Positions 46,001 through 57,647 of a stretch of DNA of 64,000 bases are shown piece after piece. The position numbers and the translations under genes were made by a program. A model generated the notes under the pieces. The model saw nothing but the letters and a program-made list of their open reading frames with translations. It was not told where the DNA came from and searched no databases. Positions within the stretch are counted from its first letter, which is position 1. Every line of letters begins with the position of its first letter. Source of the stretch: Henricia sp. BOLD:AAB3569 (Eukaryota; Echinodermata; Asteroidea; Spinulosida; Echinasteridae); assembly GCA_037783545.1 (NCBI GenBank), contig JBBELK010000165.1:1116001-1180000 (forward strand), in the 5' to 3' direction.

Positions 46001-47003
46001 CAACATGTTACAACCTTCTACAAAAGAAAATCCTCTTTCTGCCACCTTTTTGAAATGTCGCCTATTCTACTTAGCCTTCCACCAACATTTGAAAAAATGG
46101 GACAATGTCTGGCAACACTGCGAACAATAAAGTATGTTTCCCGCAGCTGTTTTTTTAATAAACCACAAGACCAATGTCTCATCCCAACAATATGTGGCCG
46201 ATATTCAAATTGGAGCACTACCATATGGGTTATGAGCTGTCAAAAAATGGTATATTTTCATACTTTGAAAAAGTAAAAAAACACCCCTATTCGGAATAAA
46301 TGGTATAACCCACCGACATACCTGGTGATTATTTATATACATCCACTGCAGCCTCCAAGGACCCACCTATCCATAACTGTTAAAGAAAATCATTTTCTAT
46401 ACCTTGTTTAATGGTGAAGCAGTTTTGAAATTATGCAAATTTCACTCTTCAAAAAGTGGCAAAACTATCCTAAAATCGTAATTTGGCTATTGCCATGGCA
46501 ACAAAGTAATTTGTTTCAAAAATTTTACCAAATTTGTTTGTTTGGGGCAAAGGTCCGTCAAATATGAAAGTATGAACAAAATCTATTTTTGGCCGTGGCC
46601 ACCCGATTCTCGATATTTACAGTCCCTCACTCTTAAAGTGTCGGATTTCATGTAAATATGGTTTAATGATGTAATTTTAAATTTTGCATTTGGAGGAGAC
46701 CAACTATACTTGGCTTCTAGTAGTATAATTATCTTTTTAAGCCGCTTATTTTAAAGATTATGGCAATGGGGACATTTTGAGAGACACCACCGGGACATGC
46801 GTTTTGGTTTTTTTTTTAAGGTTCATCGTTAAAAATAAGCACCCTGTCGATTGTTTCCAAGAATTTGTACCACTGCATATAATCAGAAATATGTTAAAGA
46901 TTATTTTACCGCTTAAAAATAAGATTTTCATCGTATAGTTTTTAAGATGTAGCATCTCAAAGTGTCGGGACACGAAAATAGACACTTACTGAAGAATGAC
47001 CCA

Positions 47004-47680
47004 TGTAACTTTAAAGTATTTGGTAGAAGTGAGTGAGTGGTTGACTGGGCACAGTGCTGCCCTTCATCACCTGGAGGCTTGCGGACCTGCGACAATACCG
47101 GCTGGGCCTTGTGCTCTCAAATTGCCTGGGAAACGGCCGCCCTTGCAAAACCCTGGTGGCGCTGTGCCTGGATGACCACAAACTCCTGTTCCTTAACCCC
47201 ACCCCTTTTTGTCTTAAAAAAAAATAAATTAAAAATCTGTTTTTGTATTTTCTAAGAATGATTTTGTCCTAAGAATGATTTGTCAACGTCCTGACCTACA
47301 GTCCACCTATCATTTTCCAAATTGGGAAAACTCTGCAGAATGTGCTATTTTTTATGTAGTGGCACAAAGGACATCACCTGTCATATGTGTCATAATTAAC
47401 AACAACAACAACTGCACAGGCACTTGTGTGCTGGGTACAGACTGGGTGGTTATACTTGTCCTTGTGTAGTCATTTGATGTGTACTGTACTTCATTTTGTT
47501 GATGTTCCTTGTGGGATGAATCTGTTCGTTGGACACCGAGTACATGTGAGTTATTTTCCATCTGTGTATGCCTCTATGCCCATTGCTTATGTGCCAGTCA
47601 TGTCCTGCATTTAGTTTGCTTTAGTTTTTAACATGCTTATGCTTTTTAATTGCTTGCTTGTGCACTTAAAAACATTTATT
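47004..47680. other. Spacer; may include Gypsy LTR remains
   Basis: No recognised protein. Sequence up to about 47840 precedes a possible primer-binding word (TGGCAGCGGAGGGG at 47841), so a worn LTR is possible, but its ends were not found. Confidence 0.3.
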
Positions 47681-47684
47681 TTGC

Positions 47685-48530
47685 ATGCTTGGTTATCTTT
47701 TTGTGCATGTACTAGCATTAATTTTGGCATTATCTTTAACAATTAAAAGACATAGAGATAGAGAAATAGTTGACCAGGAACCTGACTTTTTGTGTTTTGA
47801 TAAATCGGTTTTTATAACCCGGCCTCGTTACATTTTAGTGGCAGCGGAGGGGATATGTCGGGCTATGGACCACTTTTTCTCTAGGGAGAAGGTTTTAAAA
47901 ACCATAAATGAATTGGAAGAAGAAATATTAATGCAGGACATGGAATTAGCTATTAGACGTGCCCCTGAGCAAGGGCTCACCGAGCCTGCAGGTACTACGT
48001 ATTCTGTACCCAGCCACAGGTCCCCTGCAGGTGCGGTGGGTCATACTAGGCCTACACAGACAAGGACAAAACGAACAGGGAAATCTCACAGGGATACATC
48101 AAGTTTAGGTGCCGTGTTTCTACTCCTAATTTATGTCAGGAAACTGAATTTGTTTACCCTCGAGATTTGAGTAATGTATCGCCAATATACTTTCACGTAC
48201 AGCCCAAACGTTTGTTAAACCTGTGGTACAACCTGATCAGTACAATGACAAAATGCCATTAAATGACTGGTTGAGTAATTTTAACTTGTATTAAAAATTG
48301 CATTTGTCGTTACGGTTGCCCATTGAGCATTCACACAGATCAAGGGACACATTTTGAGAGCAAAATATTTCGTAGTATTTGTAAATTATTAGGCATACAT
48401 AAAACTAGAACTACACCTTATCACCCTCAATCAGATGGATTAGTAGAGAGGATGAATATAACAGTACAGACCGTATTAAGTATGTATGTTAAGGTAGATC
48501 AAAGCGACTGGGACGTTTACTTGCCATATG
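47685..48530 (+). pseudogene. Internally deleted Gypsy retrotransposon (Gag plus integrase fragment)
   Basis: Possible primer-binding word at 47841, then a Gag-like frame (MDHFFSREKVLKTINELEEE from about 47866) that continues out of frame near 48210-48290 ([20 protein letters not shown]). Protease, RT and RNase H are absent. From 48326 the integrase core reads [20 protein letters not shown] and [20 protein letters not shown]: the second catalytic Asp and the Glu of the DDE triad are visible ([14 protein letters not shown]). It joins Harbinger-type sequence near 48528. Confidence 0.85.
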
Positions 48531-49020
48531 AAGCCTGGACAGCCCTAGCTAACCAGATTGAGAAGAGATGGAACATCCCACACGCCATTGGGGCCCTAGA
48601 TGGCAAACACATTGCTATCAAGAAGCCACTCACTGGCAGACTACAATTACAATGGCTTCTTTTCGATACCACTCCTGGCTCTGGTAGATGCAGATTACAA
48701 GTTTGTGTGGATCGAGCTTGGTGGAAAAGGACACATGTCAGACGCTCGGCGACTCTGAGAACGGCCTAGAAGAGGAAGCCATAGGACTCCCCCCCCCCCC
48801 CACCCCCCTCCCCTCCCTCCCCCAACCCACCCCCCCCCCCACCTGCCCTCTGACTGCAAGCCCTGATGACCACCAAGACATGCCCTCCTGCCCTCTGACT
48901 GCAAGCCCTGATGACCACCAAGACATGCCCTCCTTCATCTTGGGGGATGACGCCTTCGCACGCAAGAACTACCTCATGAAGCCCTGGCTGGGAGGCTGGC
49001 TGCGAGGATGGTGGTGAGGC
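48528..49020 (+). pseudogene. PIF/Harbinger transposase fragment
   Basis: In frame with the Gypsy integrase: [20 protein letters not shown] and [16 protein letters not shown], the conserved [11 protein letters not shown] segment of DDE4 (Harbinger) transposases with the first catalytic Asp. After a frame change come [24 protein letters not shown] remains (about 48688-48745) and, past a C-rich tract, FILGDDAFARKNYLMKPW (about 48940-48990) with the second acidic motif. An 84-nt piece (CCTGCCCTCTGACTGCAAGC...) is nearly duplicated at 48843 and 48890. Inactive. Confidence 0.85.
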
Positions 49021-49059
49021 TGCTGGGAGTGGTGTTGTTGGAGCCCTGCTGGAGGTAGA

Positions 49060-49590
49060 GGCAACTACTGAGGTTTAGCTGGTGGAGGGGGTGAGTTAAG
49101 TGCCACTGGCACTTGCTGCTGCTGCTGCTGCAAAGGAGGCCACATTTCTGGCATCCACCGTCTCAATGAGAGGGATAAAAAAGGAGAACTTCTCCCCCAC
49201 CCACTCTTCCTGGCGCGTTTCTGCAGCCGGCCCATCATGGTCCTCATGCTTGTGTACCATAATTTAAGTTGCACCACAGCCTGTGCAGCCAAGAGATACT
49301 CCTTCTTGGTGACATCCTTGAACCCCGCAAGGCGTTTGCTGTAGAGGACCTTATTTCTTATGAGGAACCCAATGATTTCCTCCTTTTGCTTTTCAGTAAA
49401 GTCAGTTACTGTTTTCTTTCTCTTGGGGTGGTCTCCTCTGCCTCCTCTGGTGTCGGCTCTGGCTGGACTGGTTCAGGCTCAGGGGGTGGGGCAGCCTTGC
49501 CCTTTCCCTTCTTGCCTCTGGTACCCTTGGCTGGCATCTCTAAAATACTACCAAAAGCAAATTGACAGTAAAAATGTGCTCTCTTCAAGT
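49060..49590 (-). pseudogene. Harbinger-associated DNA-binding protein fragment (MADF-like)
   Basis: Two minus frames belong together: 49588-49406 begins MPAKGTRGKKGKGKAAPPPE, and near 49405-49200 the sequence reads FLIRNKVLYSKRLAGFKDV and LKLWYTSMRTMMGRLQKRAR, resembling the MADF/Myb-like partner protein encoded beside Harbinger transposases. A CAG/CTG tract (49111-49132) gives poly-Gln. Convergent arrangement with the transposase fits the superfamily. Confidence 0.7.
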
Positions 49591-49681
49591 ATAGATCGCT
49601 GAATGAAGCGCATTCAATCTTGTCCGGTATATATATGGGCGCGAGAACTCGTAACAGATCGTGAGCGTCCGTGAAAAAGCG

Positions 49682-49725
49682 TGTCTACTCGCATCTACTC
49701 GCATCTACTCGCATCTACTCGTGAG
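49682..49725 (+). repeat. 10-bp minisatellite (CATCTACTCG)
   Basis: Four consecutive units TCTACTCGCA. Confidence 0.93.
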
Positions 49726-49769
49726 TCAATCGTGTCAGGTCGTGAGCAATGGTACCCGACAGAGCGTAA

Positions 49770-51707
49770 CAGATCGTGGGAGATCGCAGCGCATCTTAAC
49801 AGAGCGTGGTGTTTGTCTTGTCCAAGGTTGATCCCGATCACCACGATTTGGAAGCACGATTAGATGCGATCTGTCGCGCTTTGTTACGATCAAATACGAT
49901 CTGATGCGATGATCACGATTGGAAATTAATCGTGTTGATCGTAGAAAATGTTTGAACCGTCCAACAATTTTCTACGATCAATACGATTGCCACGACTGAC
50001 CTACAAAGAGCGCGTGACTGGCCGCAGAGGTCGTGGGTGATCGCCAGAGCAAAATCAGTCCCAGCAAGGTCGTTGTCATGTTCAAAACTTGACAGGTGTT
50101 AATTATATGGTCGTACCACTAGTCGCGCATGGTCACACCACCAGTCGTGCTCACATGGTCACACCACCACCACGACTGGTCGTACCACCTGACGATTGGA
50201 TGCCACCTGTCGTACATCCTCACGATCAGGTCGCTCCCCTCCCTCCCCTCCCCCTCCCCCCCCCCCCCTCCTCCCTCCTAATTATTTTCTACTGGTAAAC
50301 CACTTTCAATCATTAAAAACACTTGGAAATCTTAAAAAGCATGTCACACTTTTAGATCCCTAATTTTTGGAATTACCCATATCACAAATATTTTTTTCTC
50401 TTTCAAAAACCAAGTTGTCATACATGTATTCAATGGATCGCACTAAGTAATTTCAAAACTATTGTTCAGGTACATTTACTGACAGACTGGATTGTATTTA
50501 GGCCTATAAATCAAAAATTATCTATTTGGGGTGCAAACGTAATCACACATACATGTAATGTTTTCTCTTTCAAAAAAGCTATCGTACATGTATCCCACGA
50601 GTCATTACATTACATATCCCACGAGTCATTTCTTATGGTTCTTGTGTATTCTATCAACATTTCAAAATTATTCAGGTACCGGGTACATGCATCATGTACA
50701 TTGAATTGGCTTGGAATGATCAGAGAAGTAAGCATGGTCAATTTGCGCTTGGCATTGGTCAATCCCAGCATTTTGATGTAGCTTGCACAATGTGAATGTA
50801 ATTATAAGAGGAGAGAAATTTAGTTTTGCCATTGTACAATGTACATGTACATTTTATGAAGAATTTTAAAAAATACATGTGTATTTATAAGATCGAAACA
50901 AGTTACATGTATATCAAAAGACACCACTTGTTGATCATTTTAAGTTTATTTAGTCATGTAATGTAAACGATGCAATTTTAAAGATTTCATTTGACAACTA
51001 AAAAAAGTAAAAATAATCTGGGCCTTGTTCAGCATGTAGTTAATGCAACATTCCTCAACTTGACCTTTTATCAACTGGACACTTAAAATTGCTTATTTTA
51101 TAATATAAAAATCATGAAATTTCCATATTTTCACATACCAACGTATACTTGATGTGCCATCCATAAATATGGGTTTTCATCAACTATACGTTAAAAATCA
51201 AAATTACTTCATGCATTTGTTTTAGAAACTTAGGACAGTGGTCTCTGAGCAGTGTTCCAAAGATTAAATTATAACAAATTGTTTAAAATGCCAGAAAAAA
51301 ATGGCGTTACGCCGACATGTAGGCCTAGTCGATGTACCATTATGGTTGTTATATGTGCCCCTCATCCCTCACCGCCCCCCACCCCCTATCTGGGGATATT
51401 TAAATTTGTGATCACATATCCAACCAATCTATGATGATTTTAGGTTGTCCCCACTGCTGTTGCACGAAAATCTGAAATTGAGCATATAAATGGCACATGC
51501 CCTATGGCCTAAATGCATTTCAGGGGGCTGTAGCCCCCGCTTTTCCTTTGTATTCCTGTATTTTAATGAGGCAGGATTCGCCACTGACCTAATTTACCCT
51601 ACATTGGGAGGGGGATGGGGAAAACAACTGATACATAGGTGCGTGTCCAGAATTTCAGTTGATGACAAATTGATCTTCAAATACATTTTTTTAATAAAGG
51701 GAAGGTA
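49770..51707 (+). repeat. Tandem duplication, unit 1 (1,938 bp)
   Basis: Starts CAGATCGTGGGAGATCGCAG and ends at AATAAAGGGAAGGTA. It matches unit 2 throughout with few changes. The unit includes a hairpin (TTGATCGTAGAAAATGTTTG / CAACAATTTTCTACGATCAA near 49935-49985), a C-rich tract and, at its end (about 51480-51700), part of the right-arm edge flanking COMT copy 2. No gene seen. Confidence 0.9.
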
Positions 51708-53655
51708 CAGATCGTGGGAGATCGCAGCGCATCTCAACAGAGGGTGATGTTTGTCTTGTCCAAGGTTGATCCCGATCACCACGATTTGGAAGCACGATTG
51801 GATGCGATCTGTCGCGCTTTGTTACGATCAAATACGATCTGATGCGATGATCACGATTGGAAATTAATCGTGTTGATCGTAGAAAATGTTTGAACCGTCC
51901 AACAATTTTCTACGATCAATACGATTGCCACGACTGACCTACAAAGAGCGCGTGACTGGCCGCAGAGGTAGTGGGTTATCGCCAGAGCAAAATCAGTCCC
52001 AGCAAGGTCGATGCATGGTCATGTTCAAAACTTGACAGGTCTTAATTATATGGTCGTACCACTAGTCGCGCATGGTAACACCACCAGTCGTGCTCACATG
52101 GTCACACCACCACCACGACTGGTCGTACCACCTGACGATTGGTTGTGCCACCTGTCGTACATCCTCACGATCGAGTCCCCCCCCCCCTCCCCCTCCCCCC
52201 CTCCCCTCCCCTCCCCCCCCCCCCTCCCCCTCCCCCTCCCCTCCCTCCTAATTATTTTCTACTGGTAAACCACTTTCAATCATTAAAAACACTTGGAAAT
52301 CTTAAAAAGCATGTCACACTTTTAGATCCCTAATTTTTGGAATTACCCATATCACAAATATTTTTTTCTCTTTCAAAAACCAAGTTGTCATACATGTATT
52401 CAATGGATCGCACTAAGCAATTTCAAAATTATTGTTCAGGTACATTTACTGACAGACTGGATTGTATTTAGGCCTATAAATCAAAAATTATCTATTTGGG
52501 GTGCAAACGTAATCACACATACATGTAATGTTTTCTCTTTCAAAAAAGCTATCGTACATGTATCCCACGAGTCATTTCTTATGGTTCTTGTGTATTCTAT
52601 CAACATTTCAAAATTATTCAGGTACCGGGTACATGTACATGTACATTGAATTGGCTTGGAATGATCAGAGAAGTAAGCATGGTCAATTTGCGCTCGGCAT
52701 TGGTCAATCCCAGCATTTTGATGTAGCTTGCACAATGTGAATGTAATTATAAGAGGAGAGAAATTTAGTTTTGCCATTGTACAATGTACATGTACATTTT
52801 ATGAAGAATTTTTAAAAATACATGTGTATTTATAAGATCGAAACAAGTTACATGTATATCAAAAGACACCACTTGTTGATCATTTTAAGTTTCTTTAGTC
52901 ATGTAATGTAAACGATGCAATTTTAAAGATTTCATTTGACAACTAAAAAAGTAAAAATAATCTGGGCCTTGTTCAGCATGTAGTTAATGCAACATTCCTC
53001 AACTTGACCTTTTATCAACAGGACACTTAAAATTGCTTATTTTATAATATAAAAATCATGAAATTTCCATATTTTCACATACCAACGTATACTTGATGTG
53101 CCATCCATAAATATGGGTTTTCATCAACTATACGTTAAAAATCAAAATTACTTCATGCATTTGTTTTAGAAACTTAGGACAGTGGTCTCTGAGCAGTGTT
53201 CCAAAGATTAAATTATAACAAATTGTTAAAATGCCAGAAAAAAAGGCGTTACGCCGACATGTAGGCTTAGTCGATGTACCATTATGGTTGTTATATGTGC
53301 CCCTCATCCCTCCCCCCCACCCCCCCCCCCCCCCCCCCTATTTGGGGATATTTAAATTTGTGATCACATATCCAACCAATCTATGATGATTTTAGGTTGT
53401 CCCCACTGCTGTTGCACGAAAATCTGAAATTTAGCATATAAATGGCACATGCCCTATGGCCTAAATGCATTTCAGGGGGCTGTAGCCCCCGCTTTTCCTT
53501 TGTATTCCTGTATTTTAATGAGGCAGGATTCGCCACTGACCTAATTTACCCTACATTGGGAGGGGGATGGGGAAAACAACTGATACATAGGTGCGTGTCC
53601 ATAATTTCAGTTGATGACAAATTGATCTTCAAACACATTTTTTAATAAAGGGAGG
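51708..53655 (+). repeat. Tandem duplication, unit 2 (about 1,948 bp)
   Basis: Begins directly after unit 1 with CAGATCGTGGGAGATCGCAG. Differences from unit 1 include the lengths of C tracts (52178-52250; 53310-53338) and loss of a duplicated CCCACGAGTCATT. It passes without a break into the 3' flank of COMT copy 2, so unit 2 looks like the original and unit 1 the added copy. Confidence 0.9.
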
Positions 53656-54784
53656 GTGTAACAGCCATGTCTGCATACATTGGCAAAATGTAAATTTGTA
53701 TGTTAGTTTTTTTCTAATGGTCATTGGTACAGTATGTAGAAATTGTCAGAATGTCTGGTATCATGAATCCCCTCATTATGTTATTAAATCGCTTCGTTTT
53801 GTACTTTTCACAATTCTCGACGTAGCCGAGATAGTCGGGTGCCCCTGGAAACAGGATGTTGTCTGCTACGACGAGCGTTCCCTGTTGAAGGGCGTTGGCC
53901 CTCTCGAGTTGTTTGAGATCAATCAGATATTGACTCTTGGGGTCGTGATCGATGAAGACAAAGTCGAGTTTCTCCACTGAATGCTCGCTGCGAAGTGCGC
54001 TAATCGCCTCCTCTGCCTTGACGGTTAAGACCGTAATGACCTGAAAAAAAACATACATACTACATGTAAAACACTGATCGTTCTTGTGCAACTTATAAAG
54101 AAATGGAACCGTGGCGGAACTTCTGACACAGACAATTTCCTTGACATTGGATGCCAGTCGAAAGTGGCTGATTCAGAAATCGAGTTAATTTTTTTCGTAT
54201 AAATATGACTTTTAAATTTCACCCTCTCGGTCAAATCTGATGCAAGTTGTTCAATACAATTTGTCAGGCCTTGTTTACGTGATCTGAAATGTTGGTTTAA
54301 ATTCGTCTGCAAATGACCAATTTATTCAGGATCAAAAGTAGCATTTTGATTGGCTGAAAGAAAAAGAAAGAATAAGTCGATAAGCGAAAGGAACGTTACA
54401 TTGATCACTTTGGAATAGGCTACGAGGCGTCCAGCCACGTTACAAGCAAGTAAATAATGATTTTGTATATGGAGAGTAACAAAAAGGATACTATAAATGG
54501 GCCCAATACAATGTGTCTTTAAAAAAATGCAATCCAAATTTAACGGAATTTAAAACGTAGAATGTGTAACCATGATATGCATGGTTTGAAGGCTACAACA
54601 TTCCTCTTCCAAGTAGTGTTCATGCATTTTAAACGTATATAAGACGGTCATTTACGTCGCAGCCAATGAAAAGCCTTGCTTTGTATGCTCCGCCCACAGC
54701 TACCAACGAAAAACCAGCGTCCAAACCGTAGCCTCTTGTGATTCACATTTTGTAGTGACGAAGCAGGGCGGGATTCTACTGAGC

Positions 54785-55302
54785 AGGGGCCAATTTCATG
54801 AATGAATGAATGGTTGAATGGTTTATTTATCTCTGCGACCCCAGAGAGGTATGAGAGCCAGTATAAATTACATGACAATAAGTACGTTAATTAATAAGAA
54901 AAACATATTTACAAGTAAACATAATAAGTTAAATGAGGAGTAACCAGAGAAGACTGTAGATACAATACAAGTTATTATGGGAACTTGGATAAAATAATCT
55001 TTATAAATTTTGCAAGGTTATACAGTTTATACAGTTGATGGGAGCTGGTTATGTTAAAAAGCAAACTCAATTTCTCTTTGTTTGGCCTAGCCCAGTAAAC
55101 ATTCTTAATCAAACTCGATCTCCCATGGCTAAGTGCAGTGCAAACAAGAACATAATGAAATTCATCACCAAGCTGGTCTTCATTACACAAAGGACATAAT
55201 AAAGTGACATTGTTGTGACATTACCGTAAGCACAGATGTTTTGCTACAGTAAACAAGAATTCTGCGCTTACGGTAAACAATTCCATGAAATTGGGCCCTG
55301 GA
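54785..55302. mobile_element. GGGGCCAATTTCATGAA MITE interrupted by a LINE fragment
   Basis: GGGGCCAATTTCATGAATG at 54785 pairs with CCATGAAATTGGGCCCT ending at about 55302. The LINE fragment fills most of the interior. Confidence 0.65.
54795..55205 (-). mobile_element. LINE 3' fragment in the MITE
   Basis: Minus frame 55190-54975 reads CNEDQLGDEFHYVLVCTALS and WARPNKEKLSLLFN, the zinc-knuckle tail (H-x4-C) of a CR1/Jockey-type ORF2. On the plus strand it begins with GAATGAATGAATG, the repeat-type 3' tail. Confidence 0.75.
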
Positions 55303-55602
55303 AGGTTGTCAATCCTAATTATCATAACAAAGATCTGTATCCCCCGTGGAGCTGCTACAATAGAAAATACCATGCAAGTCTGGCAAGTTGCAGTAATTTA
55401 CGCGCGTCATATGCCATATGCAGCACGATATTGGGCCGAGGGTACCCCCAGCCCCCAACCATTGTTCCCCACTGTGTCTCAACTAAGGAATTCCTTTCAG
55501 TTTTTATGGGGGTTTGGTGCGTTAACAAAAGGGAAGTGAATTATGCCCCAAATCGCGCTGGGTAGGCCTATATAGCGCGCGTACACACAGACAAATGTGT
55601 TA

Positions 55603-55891
55603 GGGGCGGTCGGGTTGGCGTACGGGTTCTTTCCTCGCCTTTCACCTCTGGCGTCCCGGGTTCGAATCCGGGGCGTGTATGTGGATTGGGTTTGCAGTCC
55701 CTACTTGACCGCGTGGGTTTTCCCCTGGGGCATTTCTCTGGGGGTTTTCCTCCCACTTCTAAAACTGCAACTCCTTCTTCGTCATCTCAAGTTGATAATA
55801 TAGTATAGTTAAAGCTAAAACCGTATAGTTGATGGCATAAAGGGCCTTAGTTTCCGAAGATGCCATAAAATATACAACAACAACAACAACA
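55603..55891 (+). mobile_element. Full-length tRNA-headed SINE with (CAA)n tail
   Basis: Flanked by a 12-bp duplication ACAAATGTGTTA (55591-55602 and 55892-55903). The head begins GGGGCGGTCGGGTTGGCGTA; the B box is GGTTCGAATCC (55659-55669). The body ends CCGAAGATGCCATAAAATAT followed by (CAA)n. Length 289 bp. Absent from intron 2 of copy 1. Relatives: 41388-41480 (minus) and the chimera at 57648. Confidence 0.93.
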
Positions 55892-56344
55892 ACAAATGTG
55901 TTAATATTCATCTGCATGGGGATTTGTTAAAAAAAAAAAAGAAGATTGAGTTGCAAATCACGGCATTATATAATGCATTGCATACGATAGGCCTAAGAAT
56001 TTCGCCTGAAACCTTATAAAACAGAAAGAAGTCGATCGTTACCCTAACCCGACATTGTACATTTACCAACACGATTTACCAATCCAAACTGCCGAAACAT
56101 GCTTCTCTGAATTACTTCTAAAGACACAGACTACAGCACAGTCAACCATGGAGGAGTATGGTGCTTGACTCACTCGTACGCGAGCGCCATGGCGGGATTC
56201 TGGCATTTATGCAAATATGAGGCCTGACTCTAGGATTTATGCAAATCCTCATGTAACTGCATGGTCTCTTGTTTAAAAATTCATATCCAAATAAAATTGC
56301 GCCTAGTCTCATTTTGTTCCACCATACTTTTAAAAGGCTAATTA

Positions 56345-56880
56345 CCATCGATATATAATCACTGGATGGCGTATGCAATAGCAGTTGGCTATACGAGAAT
56401 TTAATTTTTTTTACAACGCAGCGAGGGGTAGGCCTACACCCGAATTTTTTAACCCGAATAGAGTCTAAGTTTCCAATGACATACTTTTCAAGTGACAATC
56501 TTGGAAATAGTCAGAACTCTTACTCATACTATTAGAGAAAAAGAAGAAACATAGAAATTTCGAAAAATCCCAAACATGACTGAGATTCGAACCAGGGACC
56601 TTATAATTACAAGTCGAGCTCTCTTCTAACCAGACCACGAAGCTGGTTGCAAACCGACCGCATTCAAAACCATCAATTCCTTTAAAATAACCAACCCTGA
56701 ACCCTGACCTATTATATAGTCTCCTCTCAAGACGCTAAAAAGGTACACTGAAACCCCTCATTTTTTCCTCGCAGTGGTGTAAAAAAAAATACGCGCGCCG
56801 GCCGCCATTGTACCCCACGAACAATGCTTGGCCTAGACTGCTCCCCGGTCCATGAGATCGCTTGCGTTCCACTTAACACA
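56345..56880. mobile_element. Worn hAT-like MITE with an insertion
   Basis: CATCGATATATAATCACTGG then GCAGTTGGCTATACGAGAAT (to about 56402) matches one half of the element at 58390; CCGGCCGCCATTGTACCCCA (about 56802) to about 56880 matches its other interior. About 380 bp, including a tRNA-like stretch, lies between. Confidence 0.55.
56572..56645 (-). ncRNA. tRNA-like sequence (pseudo-tRNA or SINE head)
   Basis: Reverse complement has TGGTCTGGTTAGA as a D-arm/A-box-like word and GGTTCGAATCT as a B box about 45 bases on. The acceptor ends do not pair well, so a functional tRNA is unlikely. Confidence 0.35.
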
Positions 56881-56967
56881 TGTAGTGAAAGCGAGGTCAG
56901 TGTTCACCTACCTGATCTAGACCGGCGAACTCTATCATTTCCCGCGCAATCTTGGCAAATCGCTGAT

Positions 56968-57170
56968 GGCTGAGGCTATAAGCCAGGCACTCCGTGCTTT
57001 CCCATCACAGCCCGTGTACGAACCCGTCATGGTTATGGAAGGAATGTACCCAATTGATGTACATCGTGTACGTGCAGGTGCATACACATCCACATTCGGG
57101 CCCTTGCAGCTGTGAACTGTGCGATCCGCATTCGGGTCATGCATGGAGTGCCTGGCTTATAGCCTCTCCC
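56968..57170. mobile_element. 203-bp MITE inside exon 2 of COMT copy 2
   Basis: GAGGCTATAAGCCAGGCACTCC (from 56972) pairs with GGAGTGCCTGGCTTATAGCC (ending near 57165). AATCGCTGAT flanks both sides exactly (56958-56967 and 57171-57180). Exon 2 of copy 1 is the empty site. A 10-bp duplication is typical of Mutator-like (MULE) elements; that assignment is inference. Confidence 0.95.
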
Positions 57171-57647
57171 AATCGCTGATTGGGTTCCGTGGTGATGATA
57201 CGCCCTCCAGCGGGTAGATCCTTTCCTATGACGATGGCCGAGAAGCCTATGTAGCAGCCCATCTCGAAGCACATCATGGGTGCCTTTTCCCGAGTTAATG
57301 CCTCAATTTTCTCTCCTGCGATGAGACAACATCCACGAGATAAATTAAGCATTTTTAAAGATTTTGGTTAGTAAGACCTAAGACTATGCATGGTGGAAAT
57401 CAACATGTGTATGGGTTTGAGTTAGCACCATGTGAATTTGTATATCTTGTATAATGGTTCTGAAAAGAACCTGTGAGTGTGAAACATGCCAGCTGTACGG
57501 TCTAAACATTAATGACGTCATCAAGCATTGAACTGTATTGTTTGCATAGTTTTTAAGCGGTGACCAAGTTCAATGGTCGCAGTCAAGTTGTTTCTGAATG
57601 GGTCTCTGTTATGATGACATCATAAAGTGTCAGATGTCATAAATCTT

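Larger units (their letters stand above)
41799..47003. mobile_element. Giant (5.2 kb) foldback element
   Basis: TGGGTCATTCTTCAGTAAGT at 41799 pairs with ACTTACTGAAGAATGACCCA ending at 47003. Inverted similarity continues inward for about 2 kb: GTGAGGGACTGTAAATATCG (about 42685) with 46612-46630; GGTGGGTCCTTGGAGACTGC (about 42952) with 46350-46370; ACAGCTCATAACCCATATGG (about 43082) with 46219-46240. Inner ends of both arms are tandem arrays. The centre (44000-45400) holds unrelated insertions, with no transposase seen. Long arms with inner tandem repeats recall foldback (FB/TU) elements of flies and sea urchins. Confidence 0.8.
54041..56911 (-). other. Intron 2 of COMT copy 2
   Basis: Shares 54045-54640 with the left intron (reverse complement), including one end of the long-inverted-repeat element. 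Right-only content: a MITE with a LINE piece (54785-55302), a full SINE (55603-55891), a duplicated flank, and a worn hAT-like MITE (56345-56880). Confidence 0.8.

Noticed and set aside
55603..55680. Functional tRNA gene
   Set aside because: It is the head of a SINE with 12-bp target repeats and a (CAA)n tail; the cloverleaf is incomplete.
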